Assembly: GCA_945861625.1 (NCBI GenBank)
Contig: CAMAVI010000024.1
Location: 1-39,476 of the forward strand
Reading direction: 5' to 3'
DNA: 39,476 nt
Origin: Candidatus Sulfopaludibacter sp. SbA3
GTDB taxonomy: Bacteria; Acidobacteriota; Terriglobia; Bryobacterales; Bryobacteraceae
This document shows, in pieces, positions 17,690-24,727 of this stretch (position 1 is the stretch's first letter; the number at the start of each line of letters is the position of its first letter). Below the pieces are notes generated by a model. That model was not told where the DNA came from. It saw only the letters and a program-made list of their open reading frames with translations, and ran no database searches. Made by a program: the position numbers and the translations under genes.

Positions 17690-18811
17690 ATGCTTACGCG
17701 CCGCGCCCTTCTGGCCCTCTCGGTTTGCCCGGCGGCGGGCTTTGTCGCGGCCAGCGCGTGCGGGCGGCGGCGGGGCGGGGCGGGATTCCGGGGCTACGCC
17801 TTCGTCGCCAATGAAGAAGGCCGGGCGATTGCCGTGGTGGACCTGGAAGCTTTGGCCGTCGCCCGGCACATCTCTTTGGACGGATCGCCGTCCACTGTGA
17901 TCGCGGGCGTCAAGCGGCCGTTTGTCTATACCCTGACGCCTTCCAATGGCACCGTGCATGAGGTGGCTGTCGATCACCTGAGTTTCACACGCAAGCTGAG
18001 TGTGGCGGGGTCCGCTTTGGGGATGCAGTTGTCTCCTGACGAGGACGCTCTTTATGTGTGGGCGCGAAATCCCAAGGCGCTATTCCGGATCAACCTGGAT
18101 GGCTGGAAAGTGGAATGGCGCGTCGCATTACCAGAGGAACCCGTGGATTTTGCCGCAGCCGCCGACAACAAGACCGGCGTGGTTAGTTTTGGAGCGGGCG
18201 TGAGGCTGGTGGATCTGGCCGCCCGCAAGCTGGGAAACCCATTGGGCGCCGGCGATTTTGGAGCGGTGCGATTCCTGGCGGACTCACGAACCATGATTGC
18301 GGCGGATCGCGGGAAACGCCGCCTTTCGTTCTATGATGTCGCAAGTTCGCGCCTGCTTACCCATCTTCCTTTGGCTGTGCGCCCTGACAACCTGTGTTTC
18401 AACGCTGATGGCGGACAACTCTTCGTGACCGGCGACGGCAGTGATTCGGTAGTTGTGGTGTATCCCTATCACACGCCGGAAGTGGCGGAGACCGTGCTGG
18501 CGGGACGCGCGCCCGGTCCCATGGCGGCATCGCTCGCTTACCTCTTCGTGGCCAATCCGCAATCTGGCGGAGTCAGCATCGTCGAGATCAACTCCCGCAA
18601 AGTGATCGCCGTGGCTTCCGTCGGCACGGACCCGTGCTTTGTCACCGTCACGCCGGACGATCAATACGCGCTGGTGTTGAATCGCGCTTCCGGCGATCTG
18701 GCGGTGTTGCGCGTCGGAGCGATCACGAAGAATCGCGACCGCCGAGCGCCGCTGTTAACCGCGATCCCGGTGGGTTCACGGCCCGTCAGCGCGGCCGTGC
18801 GGGCGGTCTAG
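17690..18811 (+). CDS. Exported YVTN/YncE-type beta-propeller protein
   Basis: The 373-aa protein begins with a twin-arginine-like leader (LTRRALLALSV) and a hydrophobic stretch ending ASAC, which could also act as a weak lipobox. The body is a run of about 40-residue repeats such as GYAFVANEEGRAIAVVDLE, HLPLAVRPDNLCFNADGGQLFVTGDGSDSVVV-like units and YLFVANPQSGGVSIVEIN, the pattern of YncE/YVTN surface propellers. GGAG (17682-17685) precedes ATG 17690 by four bases, and TACAAT (17676-17681) is a possible -10 box, though so close that it would give an almost leaderless message. Function is unknown; such proteins are often extracellular binding proteins. It ends one base before the convergent modC stop. 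Confidence 0.75.
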   Translation: MLTRRALLALSVCPAAGFVAASACGRRRGGAGFRGYAFVANEEGRAIAVVDLEALAVARHISLDGSPSTVIAGVKRPFVYTLTPSNGTVHEVAVDHLSFTRKLSVAGSALGMQLSPDEDALYVWARNPKALFRINLDGWKVEWRVALPEEPVDFAAAADNKTGVVSFGAGVRLVDLAARKLGNPLGAGDFGAVRFLADSRTMIAADRGKRRLSFYDVASSRLLTHLPLAVRPDNLCFNADGGQLFVTGDGSDSVVVVYPYHTPEVAETVLAGRAPGPMAASLAYLFVANPQSGGVSIVEINSRKVIAVASVGTDPCFVTVTPDDQYALVLNRASGDLAVLRVGAITKNRDRRAPLLTAIPVGSRPVSAAVRAV

Positions 18812-18825
18812 ACTACACCACCCGC
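18799..18825. terminator. Shared hairpin at convergent gene ends
   Basis: GCGGGCGGT (18799-18807) and ACCACCCGC (18817-18825) form a 9-bp stem with one mismatch. Both stop codons, TAG at 18809-18811 on plus and TAG on minus (complement of 18813-18815), lie in the 9-nt loop. There is no T tract, so termination activity is uncertain. Confidence 0.4.
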
Positions 18826-19883
18826 AACGCATCGCTGGGGAAGTGAATCACCCAATCGCGGCTGTCCCGCAGGCGGCTGAATTCGTTGTGCGGCAGCGCC
18901 ACGGCGATCCCGTTGGCGAATTCCAAACGCATTCCGCGCGGCGTTTCGATACTGCGCAGCAGTTCACCGGGCATCTGGTTAGGCTCCAGCTTTCCCTGCC
19001 GCGTGGAAACGCTGAGTTGTTCGGGACGAACGCACAGCCGCACTCGATCGCCCTTCAGGTGGCCTGGAAAATAAGTTCCTTCGAACTCAAACTCGCCGAC
19101 CTGTAAGCGGCTCGTGTTGCGGCCAGGATCGAGCGTCTTGATCTCGGCGTCCAAGACATTGAACGCTCCGAGGATTCTCGCGACATCCAGGTTCGCCGGC
19201 TGGTCGAGGACGTGCCGCGGCGTTCCGCTCTGGATCAGTTTTCCGCCGCTCAACACCAGCATCTCCTCGCCGAGTTCGAAGCACTCCTCCAGATCGTGCG
19301 TCACCAGCATGATGGGAGTCTCAAATTCGCTACGGACCTGGCGCAGCGCCTGGTAGAATTCGGCGCGCAAGGCGGCGTCGAGCCCCGTCGCGGGTTCGTC
19401 GAGCAACAACAATTTTGGCGCGCCGATCAACGCCCGGGCGATGGAGCAGCGCTGGCGCTGGCCGCCCGATACCTCATGCGGCCGCCGCCCGGCGGTTTCC
19501 GTCAGGTGGAACTTCTCGAGCATTTCCGTCACGCGCCGGTGGCGTTCCAGGCGGGGACGGCGCTCGGCGGCGAACTCCAGGTTTTCGCGCAACGTCATGT
19601 GCGGAAACAGCGCGTAGTTCTGGAACACGTAGCCGCAATTGCGCTGCTGCGGCGGCAGATTCACGTGGGAGGCGCCGTCGAACAGAATCGCATCGTCGAG
19701 AAGCACGCGGCCCTCATCCGGTTTGACGAATCCGGCGATGGAGTCGAGCACCAGAGTCTTGCCGGCTCCACTGGGTCCGAACAGAACTGTCACGCCGGCC
19801 GTCACGGAGAATTCCAGATCCAGCGCGAAGCCGGCGGAGTCCGGCTGTGGAGGAAACGTTTTGCGGAGGCGGGCTTCCAGCAT
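18813..19883 (-). CDS. modC: Molybdate ABC transporter ATP-binding protein ModC
   Basis: ATPase that powers molybdate (or tungstate) uptake. The 356-aa protein has Walker A GPSGAGKT (36-43), the Q-loop (VFQNYALFPHM), signature SGGQRQR (139-145), Walker B with LLLLDEPATGLD (158-169, catalytic Glu163) and a switch His (LVTHDLEE). The C-terminal part (about 240-356) resembles the TOBE-type regulatory domain, including VRLCVRPEQLSV. It follows modB by 7 nt. ATP-binding subunits of several anion importers are alike; the molybdate call rests on the ModC-like length, TOBE tail and the ModB-like partner. No modA is present in the window. Confidence 0.85.
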   Translation of the reverse strand: MLEARLRKTFPPQPDSAGFALDLEFSVTAGVTVLFGPSGAGKTLVLDSIAGFVKPDEGRVLLDDAILFDGASHVNLPPQQRNCGYVFQNYALFPHMTLRENLEFAAERRPRLERHRRVTEMLEKFHLTETAGRRPHEVSGGQRQRCSIARALIGAPKLLLLDEPATGLDAALRAEFYQALRQVRSEFETPIMLVTHDLEECFELGEEMLVLSGGKLIQSGTPRHVLDQPANLDVARILGAFNVLDAEIKTLDPGRNTSRLQVGEFEFEGTYFPGHLKGDRVRLCVRPEQLSVSTRQGKLEPNQMPGELLRSIETPRGMRLEFANGIAVALPHNEFSRLRDSRDWVIHFPSDALRVV

Positions 19884-19890
19884 GGAGTTC

Positions 19891-20553
19891 CTAGAGCCTG
19901 CTTGGGCTGAGACGGTTCGCCAACGTCAAGATCAGCAAGGCGACCGCCGAGACCACCAGCACGAGAACGCGCGCCACTGCGCCATTTCCGGATTCGACGG
20001 CATCGTATATCGCGACGGCAACCGTCTGCGTGCGGCCCGGAATATTACCCGCCACCATCAGAGTGACGCCGAAATCACCGAGCGCGCGCGCGAACGCCAG
20101 AATAGTGGCTGCCAGAATCGAGCGGCGGGCCAGCGGCAAAGTCACGCGCCAGAATAGTTTCCATTCCGAGGCTCCCAGATTGCGGGCCGCGCGTTCGTAG
20201 TTACGGTCCACGCTTTCCAGTGCCGCGCGCGTGGACTTCACCAGCAAGGGCAGGGCATGCAGTAGAGCCGCGATCACGGCGGCCTTCCAGGTGAACACCA
20301 GCGGCGAACCGAAGACTCCCTCCCACAATTTGCCCACGGGGCTCGCGCGCCCAATCAGCACGAGCAGGTAGTAGCCGAGGACCGTCGGCGGAAGGACCAA
20401 GGGGAGAGTGATCGCGGCATCCAGCACGTCCTTGCCGCGAAACTCCCGGTTGGCGAGCACGTAGGCGAGCCACAATCCGCCCACCAGCGCCAGCGCGGTC
20501 GAGAGGACCGCCACGCGCAGACTCAACCAGAGAGGGAACCAATCGATGGGCAT
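19891..20553 (-). CDS. modB: Molybdate ABC transporter permease ModB
   Basis: Membrane subunit of a molybdate-type ABC importer. The 220-aa product has about five to six membrane segments and the cytoplasmic EAA loop that docks the ATPase (RAARNLGASEWKLFWRVTLPLA, in two pieces around residues 141-162). TLPLVLPPTVLGYYLLVLIG near residues 49-68 is characteristic of ModB. The start ATG at 20553 is the first in frame and gives a short cytoplasmic N terminus. It is cotranscribed with modC and diverges from the FMN dehydrogenase gene. The periplasmic binding protein ModA, normally first in this operon, is missing here. Confidence 0.87.
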   Translation of the reverse strand: MPIDWFPLWLSLRVAVLSTALALVGGLWLAYVLANREFRGKDVLDAAITLPLVLPPTVLGYYLLVLIGRASPVGKLWEGVFGSPLVFTWKAAVIAALLHALPLLVKSTRAALESVDRNYERAARNLGASEWKLFWRVTLPLARRSILAATILAFARALGDFGVTLMVAGNIPGRTQTVAVAIYDAVESGNGAVARVLVLVVSAVALLILTLANRLSPSRL

Positions 20554-20639
20554 GAGTTAGAACACTTCGCCGATGGAATGTTTGATTATAGCGGGTTGTG
20601 GATCGCGCGAGAAGCGGCCCGGGTGATTCGGCGCACATC

Positions 20640-20684
20640 TTGCCGTAGACCTGGAAATACGATAAAGTTGATCTCCAGGTTTAC
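20640..20684 (+). promoter_or_regulatory. Inverted repeat overlapping a possible promoter before the FMN dehydrogenase
   Basis: GTAGACCTGGA (20645-20655) and TCCAGGTTTAC (20674-20684) are inverted copies matching at 10 of 11 positions with an 18-bp spacer. A possible promoter, TTGCCG (20640-20645) and TAAAGT (20663-20668) with 17-bp spacing, puts the -10 box between the arms. It could be a regulator's operator, or an RNA hairpin close to the ATG at 20691. The rest of 20554-20690 shows nothing clear. Confidence 0.5.
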
Positions 20685-20690
20685 TTAAAT

Positions 20691-21920
20691 ATGCCGTCCC
20701 ATTCCCACCGCCGTGACTTCTTGAAATTTCTTGCCGGGAGCCCGTACGTGGCCGCTCTCGGTGGGCTTGCCGCCTACGCGCAGCAGCACGCTCCGGAAGT
20801 GGCTGAAGTCATTACAGATCCCAAGCAGGCCTTGGACGTGACGTTTTTTGAGGAAGCCGCGCGCCGCAAAGTGATGCAGGGGCACTGGGCATACATGGCC
20901 AGCGGCGTCGATGATGACCGGACGCTGCGCGCTAATCACGACGCCTACCGGCACATCCTGCTGCGGCCGCGGCGCCTGCGCGATGCCACTAAGGTTGACA
21001 TGCACGTCAGTCTTTTTGGCGAGCGATACGACAGCCCGATCTTCACCTGTCCCACGGGCGGCGAAAAATCGTTCCATGCGGAAGGGGAAGTGGCCGTGGC
21101 CCGCGCCACCAAGGCGCGCGGAACCATGCAGATGCTTTCCACCGCGACTTCGACCGCTGTCGAAGAAGTCAACGCCGCGCACGGCCGGCCGGTCTGGTAT
21201 CAGCTCTACGCCACGAATAAGTGGGAAGCCACCGAAAAGATCGTCCGCCGCGTGGAGGCCGCCGGATGTCCCGTCATCGCGCTGACTTGCGACAACACCA
21301 CGGGGCGCAACAGCCAGACGTTCTTGCGCGACCGGCCCAAGGATCTGAAGCAGTGCTTTGCCTGCCATGAGAGCGGCCCAGGCCCGTCCGCGAAAGAACG
21401 CAAGATGTTTGACGGCATCGACTTGACCGGCGTGAACGCACAGTATCCGGGGATGACGTGGGAGTTTGTCGCCCGCCTGCGCAAGGCGACCAAGCTCAAA
21501 CTGTTTATCAAGGGACTGGACGGGCGCGACGACGCGCGCTTGGCCCTGGAACACGGCGTCGACGGGATATTGGTTTCCAATCATGGAGGCCGCTCTACCG
21601 ATACCCTTCGCCCTACGATTCAAGCGCTGCCGGAAGTGGTGGATGCCGTGGGTGGCCGGATTCCGGTGTTCGTCGACGGCGGCATCCGCCGCGGCACGGA
21701 CGCCTTCAAGGCGCTGGCGCTCGGCGCGACAGCGGTGGGCATTGGACGGCCGTTTCTGTGGGGCATGGGCGCCTTCGGGCAGGCTGGAGTGGACCGCGTG
21801 CTCGAGATCATGCAGGGCGAACTCAAGCTGGCCATGGGCAACTGCGGCACGCGGACGATCGCCGATATCGATCGCTCCTACGTCGAAACGCCCGACTGGC
21901 GCACGGTGCGCTACTCTTAA
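20691..21920 (+). CDS. Tat-exported FMN-dependent alpha-hydroxyacid (lactate-type) dehydrogenase/oxidase
   Basis: Member of the FMN alpha-hydroxyacid oxidase/lactate dehydrogenase family, oxidising L-lactate or a similar acid to the 2-oxoacid. The 409-aa protein starts with a clear twin-arginine leader, HRRDFLKFLAG (6-16), so it is probably exported folded with FMN. The TIM-barrel has the YQLY strand, the flavin-binding lysine in LFIKGLDG (Lys274), the active-site VSNHGGR (His298, Arg301) and the phosphate-binding VDGGIRRGTDAFKALALGATAVGIGRP region. Unusual: a loop holds CFACH (Cys222-Cys225-His226), a haem c-type CxxCH motif. Upstream is an inverted repeat; 11 nt downstream lies an SHS-type lactate permease gene, supporting a lactate-type substrate. 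Electron acceptor (oxygen or a cytochrome chain) cannot be read from sequence. Confidence 0.87.
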   Translation: MPSHSHRRDFLKFLAGSPYVAALGGLAAYAQQHAPEVAEVITDPKQALDVTFFEEAARRKVMQGHWAYMASGVDDDRTLRANHDAYRHILLRPRRLRDATKVDMHVSLFGERYDSPIFTCPTGGEKSFHAEGEVAVARATKARGTMQMLSTATSTAVEEVNAAHGRPVWYQLYATNKWEATEKIVRRVEAAGCPVIALTCDNTTGRNSQTFLRDRPKDLKQCFACHESGPGPSAKERKMFDGIDLTGVNAQYPGMTWEFVARLRKATKLKLFIKGLDGRDDARLALEHGVDGILVSNHGGRSTDTLRPTIQALPEVVDAVGGRIPVFVDGGIRRGTDAFKALALGATAVGIGRPFLWGMGAFGQAGVDRVLEIMQGELKLAMGNCGTRTIADIDRSYVETPDWRTVRYS

Positions 21921-21931
21921 AAGATTATCCA

Positions 21932-23176
21932 ATGATTGAGCCCACTCATAGTTCCGGTCAAAGTAAGTCCAGCGGGCCGATTGCGGTAAGCGCCGCGTTC
22001 CTTGGCTGGACCATCGACTCGTTCGACTTCTTCGTGGTGGTCATGACCTTGTCGGCGATTGCCGCGGACTTTGGCGTGTCAAGGCCGCAGGTTGCTCTGA
22101 CACTGACCGCGACTTTGTTCATGCGTCCGGTGGGCGCGTTCGCCTTTGGTTTGCTGGCGGACCGTTACGGACGGCGGCCGTTGCTGGTGGCGAACGTTCT
22201 GTTCTACACGGTCATGGAGGTCGCATCGGGGTTTGCGCCCGACTACACAACGTTCTTTATTCTGCGCATGCTGTATGGCATCGGCATGGGCGGCAACTGG
22301 GGCGTCGGCGCATCCCTTGCGTTGGAGAGCGTTCCCACCAAGTGGCGCGGCACCGTTTCCGGCTTGCTCCAGGAAGGTTACTCCTTCGGAAACCTGCTGG
22401 CCGCCATCGCGTATTTCACGATCTTTCCGGTCTGGGGCTGGCGCGCGATGTTCTTCGTCGGAGCCATTCCGGCGTTGCTCACGATTGCGCTGTGCCTGAA
22501 GGTGTCTGAACCGGAAGCGTGGAAAGAACAGCGCACCAACGATTGGGGAACGTACAAGGCCGCCGTATTCGGCAATATGCATCGTTTCGGATACATGGTT
22601 CTGCTGATGACCATGATGACGTTCATTTCCCACGGCACGCAGGATATGTATCCCACCTACCTGCAGCGCCAGCGGGGCTTCGATGTGCGCATGACTTCGA
22701 TCATCACTTCGATTTCCATGATTGGCGCGATGATGGGCGGGCTGGTGGGAGGAACTCTTTCGAATCGGCTGGGCCGCCGCCGGATGATTGTGATCGCGCT
22801 GCTGCTGTGCGTGTGCGTAATTCCGCTGTGGGTGGGAGCGCCGATCACTCCGCTGGTGATGGTGGGCGCGTACCTGATGCAGTTCATGGTGCAAGCGGCC
22901 TGGGGCGTGATACCCGCGCACCTCACTGAATTGTCACCCGGTCCATTGCGCGGCATCTTTCCCGGACTGTCCTATCAGTTGGGCGTGGTGCTGTCTTCGA
23001 GCGTCGGCTGGATCGAGGCCGAGTTGGGCGAGCACTTCAGCTATACGGCGTCCATGGGCGGCCTGGCGGCTGTCGTGCTCCTGATTGGCGCGGTTGTCGT
23101 GTGGAAGGGCCCGGAGGCCAAAGACGTCTCCTTCCGCAAGCAGCCGGTGCCGGAAACTGTACTATCCGGCAAGTGA
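21932..23176 (+). CDS. MFS transporter, SHS (lactate/sialate:H+ symporter) type
   Basis: Probable proton-coupled carboxylate importer in the inner membrane. The 414-aa protein starts at ATG 21932; a longer open frame to 21458 merely overlaps the dehydrogenase gene. It has about twelve membrane segments and the MFS signature between helices 2 and 3 (GLLADRYGRRPLL), with a second copy in the C-terminal half (SNRLGRRRM). The N-terminal AFLGWTIDSFDFFVVVMTLSAIA and the loop GMGGNWGVGASLALESVP are the patterns I associate with the JEN/SHS lactate-pyruvate branch. It follows the FMN dehydrogenase by 11 nt, so uptake and oxidation of the same hydroxyacid is the likely joint role, although the enzyme appears to sit outside the inner membrane. 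Confidence 0.83.
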   Translation: MIEPTHSSGQSKSSGPIAVSAAFLGWTIDSFDFFVVVMTLSAIAADFGVSRPQVALTLTATLFMRPVGAFAFGLLADRYGRRPLLVANVLFYTVMEVASGFAPDYTTFFILRMLYGIGMGGNWGVGASLALESVPTKWRGTVSGLLQEGYSFGNLLAAIAYFTIFPVWGWRAMFFVGAIPALLTIALCLKVSEPEAWKEQRTNDWGTYKAAVFGNMHRFGYMVLLMTMMTFISHGTQDMYPTYLQRQRGFDVRMTSIITSISMIGAMMGGLVGGTLSNRLGRRRMIVIALLLCVCVIPLWVGAPITPLVMVGAYLMQFMVQAAWGVIPAHLTELSPGPLRGIFPGLSYQLGVVLSSSVGWIEAELGEHFSYTASMGGLAAVVLLIGAVVVWKGPEAKDVSFRKQPVPETVLSGK

Positions 23177-23234
23177 TCTCAGCGCCTCGAAATTTTGTTA
23201 ATCTTGTGAAGTCTACCCACGGGGAGGGATAACC

Positions 23235-23849
23235 ATGAGAATCATTCAACACTTGCTACTTGGCTCCGCCGCGCTCGCGGTGATGGCGCCCTACAGTAAC
23301 GCCCACTTCCGGCTGATCGAACCGGCGCAGTGGATTGAACAGTCTACCAACGGAGACCCGCAGAAGGCCGCGCCGTGCGGCGGCACATCGGCCGATCCGG
23401 GCAAGCTCACCAACGCGGTCACCAGAGTGCAGGGTGGCGACAAGCTGCATATCAAGCTTATGGAGACCGTCTACCATCCGGGTTTCTACCGGATCGCGCT
23501 TGCCGTGAACTCGCGCTCCGAACTGCCACCCGATCCCACAGCCAAGACCGAATCCAGACCGGCCGGGCCGTGGTCGATGTCGGCGGCCGTCGAGTACCCG
23601 CCGATGCCGCCCATCATCGCCACCGGTCTATGGGCCCACACGACCAAGCCGGAAAAGGAATTCGAGACCGACATTGAAGTCCCGAATGTCAATTGCGTCA
23701 AGTGCACGCTGCAGATCATCCAGTTCATGGCCAACCACGCGCTGAACAAGGACGGTGATTACAGCTACCACCACTGCGTGGACCTGAACATCCGCGCGAA
23801 TCCTTACAAGCCGCTCGACACGCGGTATCCAGCCGAAAAGAAGCCGTAA
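23235..23849 (+). CDS. Secreted LPMO-like (SCE4755-type) His-brace copper protein candidate
   Basis: The 204-aa product has a signal peptide (1-23) that would be cut at SNA, leaving His24 as the new N terminus (HFRLIEP). An N-terminal histidine after cleavage is the hallmark of the copper His-brace of lytic polysaccharide monooxygenases. His81 in VYHPGFYRIAL may be the second histidine. Cys48, Cys154, Cys157 and Cys181 could form disulfides, and YHHCVDLNI (178-186) is the conserved C-terminal strand. It fits a family I recall being annotated 'SCE4755 polysaccharide monooxygenase-like'. A strong Shine-Dalgarno, GGGGAGGG, precedes the ATG. It lies 58 nt after the lactate permease gene. Monooxygenase activity is not proved; a copper-binding chaperone role is possible. 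Confidence 0.7.
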   Translation: MRIIQHLLLGSAALAVMAPYSNAHFRLIEPAQWIEQSTNGDPQKAAPCGGTSADPGKLTNAVTRVQGGDKLHIKLMETVYHPGFYRIALAVNSRSELPPDPTAKTESRPAGPWSMSAAVEYPPMPPIIATGLWAHTTKPEKEFETDIEVPNVNCVKCTLQIIQFMANHALNKDGDYSYHHCVDLNIRANPYKPLDTRYPAEKKP

Positions 23850-23859
23850 GGCTGGGCCG

Positions 23860-24273
23860 TCACCATTCAGCGTAGGGCGGACCCTCAAGGCTCTTGAGGT
23901 CCGACCCGCTGCGCACGTCGTAAATGCCGGGCTGCGTCTGGTCCACGGACGAGATGGCGTCTTCCATCACGACGCGCCAGGTCTGGTTGCTGCCCGTGAT
24001 CGGATCGACGGGAACGTTGCGCAAGTACCCTTGGCTCACCAGATCGTCGAGCGTTTGCGGGGCCTTCTGCTTATCGAACGTGTATTCGTCGATCACCGTA
24101 CGAAGTGTGAATAGATTGTTCTTGAGCAGGCTTTCCTTGGTGCGCAGAAGGGACTTCTGGTATAACGGCACGGCGATCGCCACCAGCACGGAAATGATGG
24201 CCATGACGATGATCAGCTCGATTAACGTATAGCCCGCGCGGCGGCGCGTGATCACCGCGTCACCACTCCGCAT
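23860..24273 (-). CDS. GspG-like type II secretion/pilus pseudopilin (second copy)
   Basis: Type IV pilin-like protein of 137 aa from ATG 24273 (GTG 24255, with GGAG upstream, would give 131 aa and a more usual short leader). RRRAG is followed by YTLIELIIVMAIISVLVAIAVPLY: prepilin peptidase should cut after Gly, with Tyr in place of the usual Phe at +1 and the conserved Glu at +5. The C-terminal domain has the GspG-like VPVDPITGSNQTW motif and ends PPYAEW. It overlaps the 3' end of the upstream pseudopilin gene by 14 nt and shares its PYAEW ending, so the two are paralogues working with the adjacent secretin. The export ATPase and inner-membrane platform genes are not in the window. Confidence 0.82.
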   Translation of the reverse strand: MRSGDAVITRRRAGYTLIELIIVMAIISVLVAIAVPLYQKSLLRTKESLLKNNLFTLRTVIDEYTFDKQKAPQTLDDLVSQGYLRNVPVDPITGSNQTWRVVMEDAISSVDQTQPGIYDVRSGSDLKSLEGPPYAEW

Positions 24274-24727
24274 AGGGCGTTCCGTCACGGGCGCGGTCCA
24301 GGCTCTTGCTGTAAACGTCGAACACATTTTGCCGGCCCCAACTTTGTGACTTGGGGTCGTCCTGCATGCTGCGCATGCCCCAGTCGCGTGTTTTGGTCAG
24401 AGGGTCCACGGGGATGCGGCGCAGGAACTTGATCTTCTTGCCCTGCGCGTCCTGCAATAGTTTCACGCCGTCGACGAGTTGGTCGAGCGATTCGGGATAG
24501 CCTTCGGTTCCCAGTTTCACTTCGATCTTGCCGGCCAACGCGGCGTCTTTATAGTCGTCGATGGACTTGCGGATCTCCCGCAGGGCGTATGTCAACTCGC
24601 GTTCCTTGTCGCGGCGGACTTTGTAACGCGCCAGGGGCACCGCCATGGACGTCAGCAGCGCCATGATGGAGAAGGCGACAATGAGCTCGATCAGGGTGAG
24701 ACCGCGCTGGTTCCGGCGCCTGGCCAT
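24260..24727 (-). CDS. GspG-like type II secretion/pilus pseudopilin (first copy)
   Basis: The 155-aa prepilin-like protein has leader MARRRNQRG and mature start LTLIELIVAFSIMALLTSMAVPLAR, with cleavage after Gly9 and the conserved Glu at +5. A long amphipathic helix follows (RRDKERELTYALREIRKSIDDYK), then RIPVDPLTKTRDWGMRS and a C terminus ending DGTPYAEW, as in GspG-like major pseudopilins. Its ATG shares one base with the stop of the upstream secretin gene (TAATG), so translation is coupled. With the second copy it probably forms the short pilus that works through the secretin. Whether the apparatus secretes proteins or extends pili cannot be decided here. Confidence 0.85.
   Translation of the reverse strand: MARRRNQRGLTLIELIVAFSIMALLTSMAVPLARYKVRRDKERELTYALREIRKSIDDYKDAALAGKIEVKLGTEGYPESLDQLVDGVKLLQDAQGKKIKFLRRIPVDPLTKTRDWGMRSMQDDPKSQSWGRQNVFDVYSKSLDRARDGTPYAEW

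Noticed and set aside
21458..21931. N-terminal extension of the MFS transporter
   Set aside because: It lies inside the FMN dehydrogenase gene and the twelve-helix transporter is complete from ATG 21932.
20685..21932. 415-aa open frame antisense to the FMN dehydrogenase gene
   Set aside because: It shadows the real gene almost end to end and has no domain of its own.
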